Part shown: in pieces, positions 42,628 through 54,200 of the stretch | Position numbering within the stretch: the first letter of the stretch is position 1 | Layout: every line of letters starts with the position of its first letter | From: Rhynchopus sp. YZ270_cl-10 | Lineage: Eukaryota; Euglenozoa; Diplonemea; Diplonemida; Diplonemidae | Direction: 5' to 3' | DNA length: 64,000 nt | NCBI GenBank assembly: GCA_964035575.1 | Contig: OZ037894.1 | Span: forward strand, 434,001-498,000 | Program-made: the position numbers and the translations under genes | Notes under the pieces: model-generated | What the model was told of the DNA's origin: nothing | What the model saw: only the letters and a program-made list of their open reading frames with translations | Databases searched by the model: none

Positions 42628-42760
42628 AGGTGACTAAGCATGAGAGGCTTAAGTTCACCTTCTCAACCCTTTTTTTTCCCTCTCCGGGGTTCGATAACCC
42701 CGCGGGGAACCGGTGCCTGCGTCCGCCGATGAAACGGTAAGGCGTTTGCACTCTCAACTT
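42628..42760 (+). repeat. composite SINE-like repeat (families A + B)
   Basis: A family A module (GGTGACTAAGCATGAGAGGC) is followed after about 45 nt by a small hairpin GGGGTTCGATAACCCC, then family B (TGCCTGCGTCCGCCGATGAA, CGGTAAGGCGTTTGCACT). GGTTCGATAACC resembles a tRNA B box and TGACTAAGC resembles an A box, so a tRNA-derived SINE is possible. No cloverleaf can be drawn. The same B unit is at 37573 and 43722; the hairpin recurs before 43722. Confidence 0.6.
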
Positions 42761-43851
42761 CCTTTTTTTTTTAAAAAAAATTTTTTTCGTTGTGTTTGTA
42801 CCCTCATTAGGATGGCTGGCATCGTACAGTCGGAGGTGCCTGCATCAATAAATACTATTTTTTGTTTTTGTTGCAACGCTTCTTTTTACCTCTCTTTTTC
42901 CTCTCTTTTTTTGGGTAGGTTTTTTTTTGACAGGCTCATACAAAAGAAGAAATCATAGTATAGCTCATCCTCGGGTGTCTGAGGATTCTGCAATACAAAC
43001 CAACTTCTCAAGAAAAAGAAACCACAATAAACCCGTTAGGGTGATACAATGTGTTCTTTTGTGGGAGTTTGTTTTTTTGTAGTTGGAAGCCTGGGGGGGG
43101 AAGAAAGAAGAGAAAGAACCATTTTTTTTTGTTGGAAAACTTCCATCGCATTTTCTTTTTATAATATTATACTGTATCCCCCTCACAGTACACAGGCTTT
43201 GTATCCACAGTTATTACCCCACTCAATTTTTTTTTGTGTTGTCAAATTGCATACACCCAGGCATCTCCTGTGACCAATGAAGTGTTTCCCTTCTCAGTTT
43301 TGAGAACCAAAAAAAGCGGAAAACACTGGTGTGCATCCCACAGCTTTTTTATTATTGTTTTTTTGATAAATACAGCTTGTCTTCCCCCCCCGCACTTCAT
43401 CGTCTCTGTTGGGCTGCATCCCCACCCCCCTCCTAACGTTCCCCTGCATAAAACGATGCCCGGTTTATGGTTTTCACATCTCCCATCCGTGGTGTGTACG
43501 AGAGAAGCACACTTCATCAAGATTCCCCTCTTTGCTCTCCATTTTCTTTGGGCTGATTCCCAACAATTCAACGAAATTCTCAAAAAAAAAAAAAAAAAAA
43601 AGCCAATTCCCCCCCATCCCATTCACGTGTTCAAAGTGCTTATTTTGTAGTTTTTCTCGCATTTTTTTGTGCATACCAATGAAGTGCTCTCTGGGGGTTC
43701 GATAACCCGCGAGAGAACCAATGACTGCGTCTGCCGATGAACGGTGAGGTGATTGCACTTTTCAACTTCTCTTTTTGAAATTCTCATAACATTTTCAAAC
43801 CCCCATTCCCCCTCTCCCCTTCACAGCAAAACCAGAGACACCTTTTACAAT

Positions 43852-45075
43852 ATGACTGACCCCAGCACACCCACCCCAACACCAGCACCTTTGCGGGTAT
43901 TAGAGTTCTACTCAGGAATTGGTGGCGCGCGTCTAGGTGTAGAACAATGGGCACATGGTGCTGGACGTCGTGTTGAGACTGTTGCAGCATATGACATGAA
44001 TGCCCCTGCTAATGAGGTTTATTTGTTGAATTTCAGACAGAAGCCTAGGAACAAGGCGATTGAGCATGTCAAGCTGGAGGATGTCAACAAATTGAAGGCG
44101 GATGTCTGGTTGATGAGCCCACCTTGCCAGCCTTTCACCCCTGGTGGTGGACGGGCGGGGAAGACGGGGGATACGGACACCAGGTGTGTCTCATTTCTTC
44201 ATATCACGAAGCTGCTAACCTCACCGGAGATGCGCACACCGGACTACATTCTTCTTGAAAATGTTGTAAATTTTGGAGATTCTGATGCGTGCAAAGCCTT
44301 CATCGCAACACTACAGACGCTGGGCTACACTACTCGCTCTATTATCACCTCCCCAGATCGGTTGAAACGGCATTGTGCTGAGGTGCAGAACACTTTGCCT
44401 GGAGCCACCACCGAGACCGCTTCTGTCACTACTGAGTCGGCTATTCCGTACAACCGACCAAGGTTTTTCATTTTAGCAGCGAAAAAAGAAGTGAAAGACG
44501 TGGCATCCGCAGAGGCAGACACTTTACAGGCAGCGTTATTCGCTGAGGAGAGTGTCGAAACTGCTGCGATCGGAGATTTTCTTAGCTCCCGCGGGGTTTC
44601 TTTGGCAGAAGGCGACGGGGACGACATGCTTTGGGTTGAGGAGGAAACGTACTCCGCGCATCCCTCCTATAGATTTGACTGTGTGAGTCGTACTGAAGTT
44701 GGGCATGCCGTGTCGTGCATCACAAAGTCATATGGAAAGAACCATCGGGGGTCAGGCTCCCTCATGATTGTAGACGGAGAAGCAGAAGGTGTCGATGTGG
44801 ACAGTACAGAGCCTGCACGAAAGCGGCTGAAACTGGAGACAACCGACAAAGAAAGGTCCATGTCCCTCCGTATCGAGGGGTCACGTGTAACGGAGGCCCT
44901 AGGGGAAGGTTATCTGAGGCTGTTCTCACCAGCGGAGGCCTTGGCGCTGCACGGCTACCCGCGCGGCTTTCAGTTTCCCGCGAAAAATACGAATATCCAC
45001 AAATGGCGGGTCATCGGGAATTCTCTCTCGTGTGACGTCTACTCTGCGCTGTGCAGGATTCTGTTTGCGAAGTGA
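43852..45075 (+). CDS. TRDMT1: Dnmt2/TRDMT1-type tRNA cytosine-5 methyltransferase
   Basis: The protein has 407 residues. The C5-methyltransferase motifs are in order: I (LEFYSGIGGARLG, SAM binding), IV with catalytic Cys (MSPPCQPFTPGG), VI (ILLENVVNF), VIII (RPRFFILA) and X (VIGNSLSCDVYSAL). The target-recognition segment reads SCITKSYGKNHRGSGSLM, close to the C-F-T-x-x-Y signature of Dnmt2, here C-I-T. Members methylate C38 of tRNA-Asp and related tRNAs rather than DNA. A linker of about 80 residues (roughly 220-300) between motif VIII and the recognition segment is acidic. No chromatin domain is attached. The ATG follows a CCTTCACAG acceptor by 25 nt. Confidence 0.92.
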   Translation: MTDPSTPTPTPAPLRVLEFYSGIGGARLGVEQWAHGAGRRVETVAAYDMNAPANEVYLLNFRQKPRNKAIEHVKLEDVNKLKADVWLMSPPCQPFTPGGGRAGKTGDTDTRCVSFLHITKLLTSPEMRTPDYILLENVVNFGDSDACKAFIATLQTLGYTTRSIITSPDRLKRHCAEVQNTLPGATTETASVTTESAIPYNRPRFFILAAKKEVKDVASAEADTLQAALFAEESVETAAIGDFLSSRGVSLAEGDGDDMLWVEEETYSAHPSYRFDCVSRTEVGHAVSCITKSYGKNHRGSGSLMIVDGEAEGVDVDSTEPARKRLKLETTDKERSMSLRIEGSRVTEALGEGYLRLFSPAEALALHGYPRGFQFPAKNTNIHKWRVIGNSLSCDVYSALCRILFAK

Positions 45076-45524
45076 GGGAAAAAAAACAGAAAGAAATCCA
45101 TTTTTATATTCCGAAAATTCCTCAAAAAAAATCAAAACAGAAAACAAAATCTGCAATAACCCTAACCCCTTTTGGCACAAAGTTTTCTTTGAACCAATAA
45201 AAAAAAACGAAAAAATAACCCCCTTTTTTCTCCATTCCATTCCATTCCATACTATTCTCTCTCCACCTTTGCCCGCGGCTAAAAAAGGGGACTTACATCT
45301 TTCAGGGTATCTCTCAACTCTTTGTCTCTCATTTGTCTGCATTGGTGTTTTGCAGTAACTCCCACTTCTTTGGGCTTTTTTTTTTTTGTATTTCAGGTCC
45401 ACACTTCTCTTTTGATTTCTCTTAATTTTTTTTTTTACACTTTTTAATCAAAAACATCCCATCTCAGAGCACACCTTCCCCCCCCACCCCCACCCCCTCC
45501 CTTCTTCTGGGGGGTGCTCCTCTC
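45076..45524. other. spacer and leader
   Basis: No gene is seen. Long T runs and CATCTCAG ending at 45467 precede a C-rich leader. Confidence 0.45.
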
Positions 45525-47993
45525 ATGAGTGATGTCTGCGTCGAATGCGGTGAAATCCCGCAAGGAGTCGTCTGCAGCAAAGGCCGCAACGCAGGCTTCC
45601 CACACAAGATGATGGGGTCCGGATGGGGCAGCGGCCGCGGCCCCACCTCCCCTCTCTCACAACGCTCCAAAAGCCCGCCCTCCCCAAGACAAGGGGTGCC
45701 GAGCTACGTCAAACACCCCCCCAGTGGTACTGCGGCTGCGTCTGCTTATCCGCTGTCTGGAGAGTCTCGGGGAAGTCGGCGCAGTAGGAGTAGCCGATCC
45801 TATTCAGGAAGGTCAAGAAGCGGGAAGAGACGGAGAAGATCTTCCTCCCCTGATGGTAGCATGTCTGGTGGCAGCTCTGCGGGTGGGAGAAGACGGAGGT
45901 CTTCGAGAGGAGGTGGTTCACGTCGTCGTCGTTCTTCTTCACCAGGGTTCAGTTCGTATTCGAAATCTCCGGTGAGGTCACCGCGGCAAATTTCTGGGTC
46001 GTTCAAATTCGCTCCAGAGGCCCCGGTGGTTTCCCATCCACGCTCTGTACCTCCACCGCCTTCTCCTACTTCGCCGGTTCCGTTGTTGAATTCGGCAGGG
46101 TCATTGCAGATGGTGCCTTCTTCTCAAAGGATTTGGGCTGGAGCTGCGGTGGAGAGGAACCCCGCGTATTGGGATTCAGGGAATGCGGATGGGGGGGCCG
46201 GCAATAGAGGGACGGTGCTGGATTTGGGGGAGGGTTGGGTGCAGGTCAGATGGAATGGGGTGGGGGAGGCGACGCATCGATGGGGGGAGGCTGGGGCATA
46301 TGATGTGTCAATTGTGTCGCATGCTCAAATGTCGGTTCCAATGCCAGGAACACCAGAGGAAGCTGCAGCGTTGATACCAGCCAGCTCTGTGACCGCGCCT
46401 GCGTTTCAAAGAGAATCCTTTGGAAAGCGTGAGGTCGTGCAGAGCCTCCCCATCAGAGCCGCCACCTCCTCTCGCAGTGTCGAAACCGAAAAGGCGTTTT
46501 GCAGGGTTCGCATAGAAGGGATGCGCTCTGCGTCGAAGCTGCATTATAAATTACACCTTGGGTCACCCTTTTCGCAGATGATGTCGGAAATATTCTCTCA
46601 GGTGCCCGAATTGGCGCCGCCAGAGTGGCATTTGTTTTGGGAATCAAAGGAAGGTGTTCGGGTTCCGCTTCCTACCGATGATACCCCTGCGAAGGTTGGG
46701 ATGGCGCCGGGGCTGCAGAACATTCATCAACTTCTTTTGTCTCAAAGGGAGGACGGTTGGGTAACACCGAGAGAGCGGGCGTTGGGGTCTCCAATAGAAC
46801 CGTTGCACCCGATTCCTCAGATGTCTGGGCAGTGGACAGCGACAGAGGCGCCAACACCGATTGCGATGGAGTCGCATGGTTCTTTGGGGAGTTCGCAGCC
46901 GAAGAGGTCTTCCCCGCAGGAGTCGCCTACTAGAATACCGTTTCCAGGGAATAGACCGGAGGCAGGGGCGTTGGCAGCTCCGGTGGTGCATACGCATTCG
47001 TTGGTGGATGTGAGGGAAAAGGCGGCGCAAGAGGAGCGTATAGTGCTGTTGGAGACGGAGAATCAGCTGTTGAGGGATAGGATCAGCTTGGCGTCGGCGC
47101 CCCCGCCGCCGCCGCCGTTGCCGTTGCCGTTGCCAACGTCGCCGGATGGTTCGCCGCATTCATTGCCGTCAGCGGTTCGGTTGGTAAAGGAGGCCCAGAC
47201 AGTGCTAGCAGAGGTTGCAGTGCAAACGCAGAGGGAGCGTGAGCGGGATACCTCGGGGGATTCGTCGGATGGTCGTTCAGGGTCGGATGGGCGGCCACCA
47301 CGACGGTCGACGTTCAGTTTGTATTCACATAACGGAAGGGACGATCATGTCTGGTCATCGCGGTCCTCCCCGCGGGCACCGCACAGAACCTCAGGGATAT
47401 CGTTGTTGAGTAGTACATACCAAAGATCCTTCGGGGAAAGGGAGTTGAGTCCCAGCAGGGATTCGGGGAGTCCGCGGTTTGTAGGGAGGGACCCGGAGGA
47501 GGAGTGCCGGCAGGCGTACCTCCGTCTGAAGGATGTGTACCGGAACTATAAGACCTTCAACCCTGGAGGGGAGCGGTGTGAGCTGGACCGGGTGCTGCGG
47601 TGGATCCAGCTGAGCGGTGTTGCTGTCGCGAATAGGGTGCCCGAAGCGAGTATTACCCGTGCCCTCACAGGGCTGCTTGGTACCAGTCAGCAAAAGCCGC
47701 CCCTTTCCTTTGAGGAGTTCACCGAGGCGATGCATTTGGTAGGAACGGTATGGCATTTTTGATTGTTTGTTTTGTTGTATGAGAGATGTACCACCTGATT
47801 TTTAACCCGCGTTTTGGTGCGGTTCGGCGCATTTTGGGAGCCTGTACGCGCCTTTACGCGGGGTAAAAATCAGGTGGATGTATTCATCTTTCGGGTCTTC
47901 TGAAAAATATCCCTTCCTACACTTTCACAAACACAGCTGATGTTCCCGCGAGATGAGTCACCACTGAACAGCTTATTGCAGGCGTTCTACTAG
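45525..47993 (+). CDS. RS-rich protein with MIB/HERC2, SUMO-like and EF-hand-like domains
   Basis: Two exons (45525-47747, 47937-47993) give 759 residues. A short Cys-bearing start (CVECGEIPQGVVC) leads to an Arg/Ser-rich stretch (about 75-150). A MIB/HERC2-like domain follows (about 202-262; GGAGNRGTVLDLGEGWVQVR, then AYDVSIV). Residues about 323-405 look like a SUMO-like fold (HYKLHLGSPFSQMMSEIF, then TPAKVGMAPGLQNIHQLL). A short coiled coil (EERIVLLETENQLLRDRI) precedes a Ser/Arg-rich region. The C terminus resembles an EF-hand pair lacking clear Ca ligands (SFEEFTEAMHLVGT), which exon 2 completes with LMFPRDESPLNSLLQAFY. If the intron were retained the protein would end VWHF at 47762. Function is unknown; the domains suggest a ubiquitin- or SUMO-linked adaptor. 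Confidence 0.8.
47748..47936 (+). other. probable intron enclosing a foldback MITE
   Basis: The donor ACG|GTATGG and acceptor AACACAG|C fit the local consensus and keep phase 0. The intron is 189 nt; 87 nt of it (47791-47877) is a complete CCACCTG-family MITE with its target duplication. Confidence 0.65.
47791..47877. repeat. CCACCTG-family MITE, copy 1
   Basis: The inverted ends CCACCTGATTTTTAACCCGC and its near complement ending TCAGGTGG are flanked by the 5-bp direct repeat ATGTA (47786-47790, 47878-47882). Confidence 0.85.
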
Positions 47994-49739
47994 CGTTGTT
48001 TGAAGATTGTGGTGCGCAGAACCCTTCATTTGCAGTTTTGTGTGTGTTTTTTTTAGATGTGTACACGAGAGTCACATTTTCATCAAAATTTATTTTCTTT
48101 TGTGCCGATCATCCGCAACGTAGTCCCCAAGGCCCCCATGCCCATTTCCGTGACATCTCCAAGGTGTTGCTCCAGCTTCCTGTCGGCAAAAGTGCGGCAT
48201 CTGCGTTCACAGTGTTTTTCTTTATTTTTTTTTGTTTTGTTTAAAAAAAAACACCCCCAGTTTCTCCAATAAAACGAACAAAACCAGAAACAATAGTTGT
48301 ATACTGTAAAATCTTTCCAGTGAAAGTGCGGACAAAAGAGGGGTATGCATTGTGTGTGTGTGGGTTGTATTTTAAGATCCCGGGGGGGTCTATCTTGTAT
48401 TCTCTCTTCAATTACTGCTTACTGTTTGCTGTGGTAAGTCTATGAATTTGTTGTTCTATGCTTTTTTCTTTTCTGCTGTGTCCTCAAACCACCTGATTTT
48501 TACCCCGCGTAAAGGCACGTAAAGGCGTGTAGGCGCGTATAGGACCGTCCGTACACGCTTTTACGCGCCTATACGCGGGGTAAAAATCAGGTGGTCAAAG
48601 CCTTCTTTTTCGATAAGAAAAGAAAGGAGCCTAGCTTTTGTTTTGCTTTTTCTTTTTTCTCTCTTTTTTTTCCACAACTTTTTTATTTCATGCGCATGGA
48701 ACGCAGAGTTACGCTAGAGGTGAGTATTTCGTGGGGAAAATACACGAATATCTCCTCAGTACCCTGTAAAGAAGAAGGGGAAAAAAAAAGAGAGAAAAAA
48801 AATGAGGAAATCAAGAAAATCAGCTCCAGAGGTCAGCAAATTGACTGTTTTTTTAAAACACTCAATTGCTGCAATACCATGCAATGCAAAAAATCTTCTC
48901 CCTATTCCGCAGCCCGCACCTCCAGTTCCCCCCACCCAAAAAAGAAATTGTATGTTTATGTACTGTTTAGTGTTCCTTCTTTTCTGCTCCACCCCCAGCA
49001 ATGAATCTCGTTTCTGCAAAAAAAAAAAAGGGGTTTTCCCCATATTTTTTTGCAAAAAAAAGAAAAGAAAAAATTGTTGTACCAAAAAAAACCCCCCTCC
49101 AGGACCCACTACCTCTCGATAGTTGGGGTAGAGTACTGTGTGTACTGTGCTTTGTCGATGTAAACAGCAGCAGAAGAAAAAAAAGAAAACAACAACCAAA
49201 AAGTCTCTCGTTTCTTTCCCCATCGCGCTGTTCCCTTCGGCCCGTACCTCCCTAATATCCACTCCGTAGGGATTCGCCCCATGGAGAGAGGAGAGGGCAA
49301 TGGAGGGGAAGTGCTGAGAACAAAACAAAAAACTACAAAAAAAAATCCAAAAATTAGTCCGACAGTTGTAAGTCGGGATAGGGGGGGAAAATGCACCACC
49401 AAAATGTACAGACCAAAGTAAAAGAAACTGTTTCACCCCCACCTTTATAGAACTACACTGTCACCGAGAGGCTTTGCATTGCAGGGCTTCCCAAAGCTCT
49501 TTTGTGAGCACTTCTTTCAGGTCGTAGCTCATCCAAAAAAACGACATCTTTCTCTAAACTTCTCTTCCCTTACAACCTTTTTTTTTTTTTTTTTTCAACT
49601 CTCCCAAAGCAAGGGTACTTCTTTAGCACCCTCTGTACCTTCTTTTCATTAGAAAAAGAATGTATATGAAACAACTCTCCTTCAAGGTACACCCCATCCC
49701 ACATACTACCCCCCCTCTTTGGGTGAAGGGAAAAAAAAA
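47994..49739. other. spacer with a second MITE
   Basis: No supported gene. A short stretch at about 48105-48210 (frame HPQRSPQGPHAHFRDISKVL) has coding-like composition and could be an orphan exon. A possible acceptor TCTTTTCATTAG ends at 49652. A weak family D fragment lies at about 49449-49480. Confidence 0.45.
48489..48594. repeat. CCACCTG-family MITE, copy 2
   Basis: The ends CCACCTGATTTTTACCCCGC and its exact complement enclose a core of ACGCGTAAAGGC-like words. It is flanked by the 5-bp direct repeat TCAAA (48484-48488, 48595-48599). It shares about 20 terminal bases with copy 1; the centres differ. Confidence 0.88.
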
Positions 49740-50810
49740 ATGGGTGTTACACGTTGTCTTCTAAGCTCGCTCTTCCTCCTCCTCCTCTTCCTTTCCTCCA
49801 CAACCTCCGATGCAGTGTCTACACCGTGGGTCGCCAAGGCGTCGTGCAGAGTGGATGCAGCTTCTTCCTCTGATCGCTCCTCCTCCTCCTCCTCTTCTTC
49901 CTCCTCTCCCGAAGCCCGGAGAAACCTCTGCACACCACTCTCTTCTTTGGTATCGTTTAGAGAATGGGTAGAATACGATGATGATAGATGCTTGAAGCGT
50001 TTAAAAGGAGAGATTCAGTATACCCCACTGCATATCGTGTATATCAATTTAGAGCGGAGGGAGGATAGGAGAAAGGGGATGGAGAAGATGCTGGGGGTGG
50101 TTCGAAAGGCGTTTGGGGGGTTTCCATTGTGTGTGGGAAGGATGGTGGCGGTGGATGGGAGGGGTGAGGTTTCGGACCCACAGCTTCACTTTGCGGTTTC
50201 CGCTGCTTTAAAGCAAAATCTGCATTACAACAACTCCGCCACAAACTCTGCAACTATAACTCACGATGGTGCGGGAACTCTCCTCAAATTTCACCCCTCT
50301 ATCACCCAAGGGGTTATCGGATGTGCACTGTCTCACCGCAAAGTCTGGAAACACATGGTAGCTTCGCGCATAGAAGAGCCCTTAGTAATATTGGAGGATG
50401 ACCTATCATGGATTACCCCTAAGATAGACCAGGTTTTTAAAGGGTTGTTTATGGAAAATGGGAATTCGATGGAGGGGATAGTGTATGATGTGCTGTATGT
50501 GTCGTACCATGGGTGCCATCGTTCTGTTGCGGCGGCGAAGAAGGTGGGGGTGCAAAAAAGGCTGAAGGTTGAGCCCTGCGGGGATGTGTGGTTCTCAGGG
50601 CTGTTTACCTATGTGGTGAACGGATGGGGGGCGGCGGCGAAGCTTCTTACTGCATGGCCCCTAGAAGCTCAGATTGACAAACACATTGCATTGCTCTGCC
50701 AATCAGGCCGGCTGGTATGCTATCGAGTACAGCGAGGACGTTGCCCCACCTTTACCCCTCTCTCTGAGGCAACACTCGACTCTGACGTACAAACTTTTCG
50801 TGAAGAATAA
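49740..50810 (+). CDS. glycosyltransferase family 25-like secretory-pathway enzyme
   Basis: The protein has 356 residues. A clear signal peptide or anchor (MGVTRCLLSSLFLLLLFLSS) is followed by a Ser run (about 45-60). The catalytic part has the family 25 start HIVYINLERREDRRKGMEK, then the GVIGCALSHRKVWKHM block and LVILEDDLSWI, whose acidic pair resembles the metal/nucleotide-binding D-x-D of this family. Relatives include bacterial LPS galactosyltransferases and the eukaryotic collagen galactosyltransferases. Sugar donor and acceptor cannot be told from sequence. An ER/Golgi lumen site is expected. ATG 49740 is preferred to the in-frame ATG at 49719 because it starts the hydrophobic segment directly. 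Confidence 0.85.
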   Translation: MGVTRCLLSSLFLLLLFLSSTTSDAVSTPWVAKASCRVDAASSSDRSSSSSSSSSSPEARRNLCTPLSSLVSFREWVEYDDDRCLKRLKGEIQYTPLHIVYINLERREDRRKGMEKMLGVVRKAFGGFPLCVGRMVAVDGRGEVSDPQLHFAVSAALKQNLHYNNSATNSATITHDGAGTLLKFHPSITQGVIGCALSHRKVWKHMVASRIEEPLVILEDDLSWITPKIDQVFKGLFMENGNSMEGIVYDVLYVSYHGCHRSVAAAKKVGVQKRLKVEPCGDVWFSGLFTYVVNGWGAAAKLLTAWPLEAQIDKHIALLCQSGRLVCYRVQRGRCPTFTPLSEATLDSDVQTFREE

Positions 50811-51226
50811 AGGAGATATTTGATAGAAAAGCTGTCAGATGGTAACCTCGAAATTGACAACGAAATGGAAGGAAATCGGATGATTCCACCCCCGGTACAT
50901 CCAATTATTTGTACCAAGGAGGTACACTGTCAGAAGTCTGTTGTATTTCAAATTAACTTCTGTGGAGGAAGACCTTTGGGTGTTCTTTGGAAAAAAGGAG
51001 AATTTTTTTTCTTTTGTCTCATCTCTGCACTATTAGGAGGGAATGTGTTCTCCTTGTAAAAGCATTTCTACTCAATTGACATTGTTTTTTTTTTTTTTGA
51101 GGTGGATATTCCACCTCTTTTTGATACAACCGAACCAACCATCTCCCCCCTTTTGCTTAACACCTTATTCCCTACCTATTTTCCCATCAACATACACCCC
51201 AATAGAACAAAAATACCCAAAAAAAA
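50811..51226. other. spacer and leader with a family D repeat
   Basis: No gene is seen. A diverged family D repeat lies at 50905-50962. CACCCCAATAG at 51205 is a likely acceptor 21 nt before the next ATG. Confidence 0.5.
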
Positions 51227-54200
51227 ATGAAAAAATGTCGACACTGTAATAGTCAATGCTCTGTGAAATTTGAGTGTTGTTCCGACTATTTTGGGTGCAA
51301 ATGGTGTCATGATATGACTTGTACAGAGAACAGCCGTGGGAAGGCTGTATCCTTGCGATGCAATGCGTGCACAGCGGTGCAGGACACATTGGGGAACACA
51401 TGTCTCTCTTGCAAAGCTGCCTTTGCCACCTCCTTTTGCTCCATCTGCACTGTCTGGAACGATACATCGCGACACTGCGAAGCCTGCAATAGCTGCGCAC
51501 ACCATAACGCCACCCACTGCAAATCTTGCAAGCTCTGTGTTCGCTCCTTCCCAGCTTCATCCTTACAACACATCTGCATAGAGGAGCAACACAACCTCCC
51601 CGCATGTGGACATTGCAGTAAAGACATACACGGTAACACAGAGGGAATTTTCCGAAGCCGCTGTAACAAAGAAGTTTATCATGAGAAATGTGTTTTGGAG
51701 ATGAAATGGGGGTATGCTTGCAAAGGGTGCGATGTGGCAGACAAACCAGACGATACAGAACACAACGGCCCCGTAGATGAGGAGATTCCCGCCTTCTCTG
51801 CGGGGGAGGTGGCGTTTAGCCCTACCTGCGGTGCGCGCATCTTCCTCACCGATACTCACAGTAGTAGCCACTTTGCGACTGGAACTCTCCTGACTATGTC
51901 GCCTGCAGTGGAGCGCTTTGTTCAGGTCAACCTGCCGGACATTGACTCCTTTGCTATCGAAGGAGGCAAGGAAATATGTGACTCTGAAAAGGATGATTCC
52001 GACAGCGAGACCTCAACCGTAAGCAACACCGACACCACAATAGAAGACTCTGAAATGTCCCCAGGTACTACCCTCAAAATTCATTTGCAAGCCCTTCTCT
52101 CGCACCCCCCCTCCGGCCTGCCACAACCATTTTGCTCGAAGATCATGAAACACTCTATCGACGTGACGCACGACGTTGTCCTAAATTGCTACCGGTTCTT
52201 CTTTGGATATCTCGACACAACAACGCTCCCGGACCTGAAAACCGTTTTTGTGAAGGACGCAGACGCTTCTCCTATTGTCTCATCTCAGGGGGCCACCCTT
52301 ATTGATGGCAGGGCGTGGCTGCACAGTCTGAAAGGAGTGGTGGAGGGGCAGACATTGGATGGAGACTATTACCTTCCTATTTTGCGTGTTGTTTGGTGGT
52401 TGGAGGTGGAGAAGACGACCACCATGCATGTAGAAGTGTCACGTGAAGTGGGAGGTACCCTAACCAAGCTTGCTTCCCTATCCACACCAATCAGCCCTTC
52501 TGGTCTCCTCATTCCGGTGGTTCTGCGTGATGCGGGGAGAGATAGCAATAGTATTCCGTTTCTGTCTCATGTAAGGACTATCTATGCTAAGCGCACCTCC
52601 CAGAGGGTGTACCCTATCGTAACCCCCACATGGGAGTTATCTAAGGCAGAAGCGCCAATCAGGGTTGGGCAGTATGTTGGTTTGATCCAAGCTTCTTCTG
52701 TACAGACCTTTCAGTATATTTCTCATTCAAAAAATAAAGCGCGTTTGAGGGATAAATTCGGATGTGTTATAGAAATCAATCTAAGCACCGCCCTTCAAAA
52801 CGGAAGCATCTGCGCTTTCATCAAGGGAGCACGTTATACTAAAATCTCGATGGGTTTGCGTGGAAAGGAAACACAATGGGGTGTAACCTGCACTCTTCCT
52901 AGCAATGCACGATACTGTGGGAGGCCGATGGATATCTGGGGGTCTTCTGGGTATTGCGAGGGTGGAGCACTGCCGTGCGGGAACTGCAAGGAAAATGGTG
53001 TGGCTACCACAGAGTTGTCGCCACTCCGGGTCATCCAAATAACACAAAAAACACCCAAAACGGTGATCTATACTGGAATGGATTCGGAGAAGGTGACAGC
53101 ATTGACCTGGCCGGAAGGAAGCCCAATCTCATTTCCTTCAAAAGACATCACATCTTCTGTGTGCTTTCTCTTTGAGGAGGGGGAGGTGGTACGACCTATG
53201 ATGCATATCATTGAACAGCCTGGAGATGATGTACACCAGCCACTGCTCCCTGGGACAAGCATTGTTGCGGCACAACACAGAATTATTGCACGGCGTGTGG
53301 ATGACGGTGGAAAGGTGTATCAAATAAAGGGTCTTTCCGCGACCGCAAAAGCTCCCCATTGGGTGCGTGAAGAGTCTCTCTCTCCGATGCGTTCGTATTA
53401 TGAAGATGCTGGTACAGTGTTGTTTGCTGTGAGGCGTGGAGTGGGTAGTGCGCGGGTTTGGTTGTGTGTAAAGCGGAGTGTCTTTTATTGTGGTGTATCA
53501 GCAACGCTGCTGTGCACGCCAAACGCACCATGCACAGAATGCACCGCGCTCACAGAGAGGTACCTAAAGTTTGCAGGGGGGGCGAAGCGTGCCATTGCGA
53601 GCACCCCGCCGGATTTCCCTTTTATTCCTGATGAGTCTCCACCTGGGTGGGCCTGCCCTTCGTGCACCTTCCACAACGATGAAAGCAGCCGTGCCTGCGC
53701 CATCTGCGAGGCACAACCCCCATCATCCGGAGCATCGGAACAGCGTTGGCAATGCCCAGACTGCACTCTCGTAAACGAAAGCGCTCTGAAGGAGTGTAAT
53801 GCATGCGGCAAGGCGCGGCCGGGTGGGGGTGAGGAAGGGGAGGAGGAGGAGGAGGCGGAGGCACAGCCTGCAGAAAGCATTGACGCAGCGGCGCCTGGAG
53901 GGGAGGCGATGGCTATTGTGCAGGATGCTATCACGACGACGTCTGCCGCGCATAAGGAGGAGATCATGCAGGCAAAGGACACTGCGGACTGGCTGAGGAA
54001 AGGGACCATCGTATATGATACACACAACCTGGCCACCGCAGAGGTGGTGTCCACGAAAAAGGAGGGGGCTGGGAAAAATTCCTGGACGGTGACGCTGATG
54101 TGTGGCAGCGAGACGTACTCACTACCGCGGACAGCGCTGCGTCTCTGCTTTCCTTCGGTGCGTGCCCCTCGTGGTGAGGTTGTTCTGCGTAAGGGAATGC

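Larger units (their letters stand above)
42241..43851. other. repeat cluster and Dnmt2 leader
   Basis: No gene is seen. Five dispersed repeats occur in 1.5 kb: family E at 42284-42344 and 42791-42850, the A-plus-B composite at 42628-42760, family F at 42958-43012 and family B at 43722-43775. CCCCTTCACAG at 43826 is a strong acceptor 25 nt before the next ATG. Confidence 0.55.

Noticed and set aside
42686-42725. tRNA-like GGGGTTCGATAACCCC arm
   Set aside because: No acceptor stem, anticodon arm or D arm can be drawn, and the block is part of a dispersed repeat. It may reflect tRNA ancestry of a SINE, not a tRNA gene.
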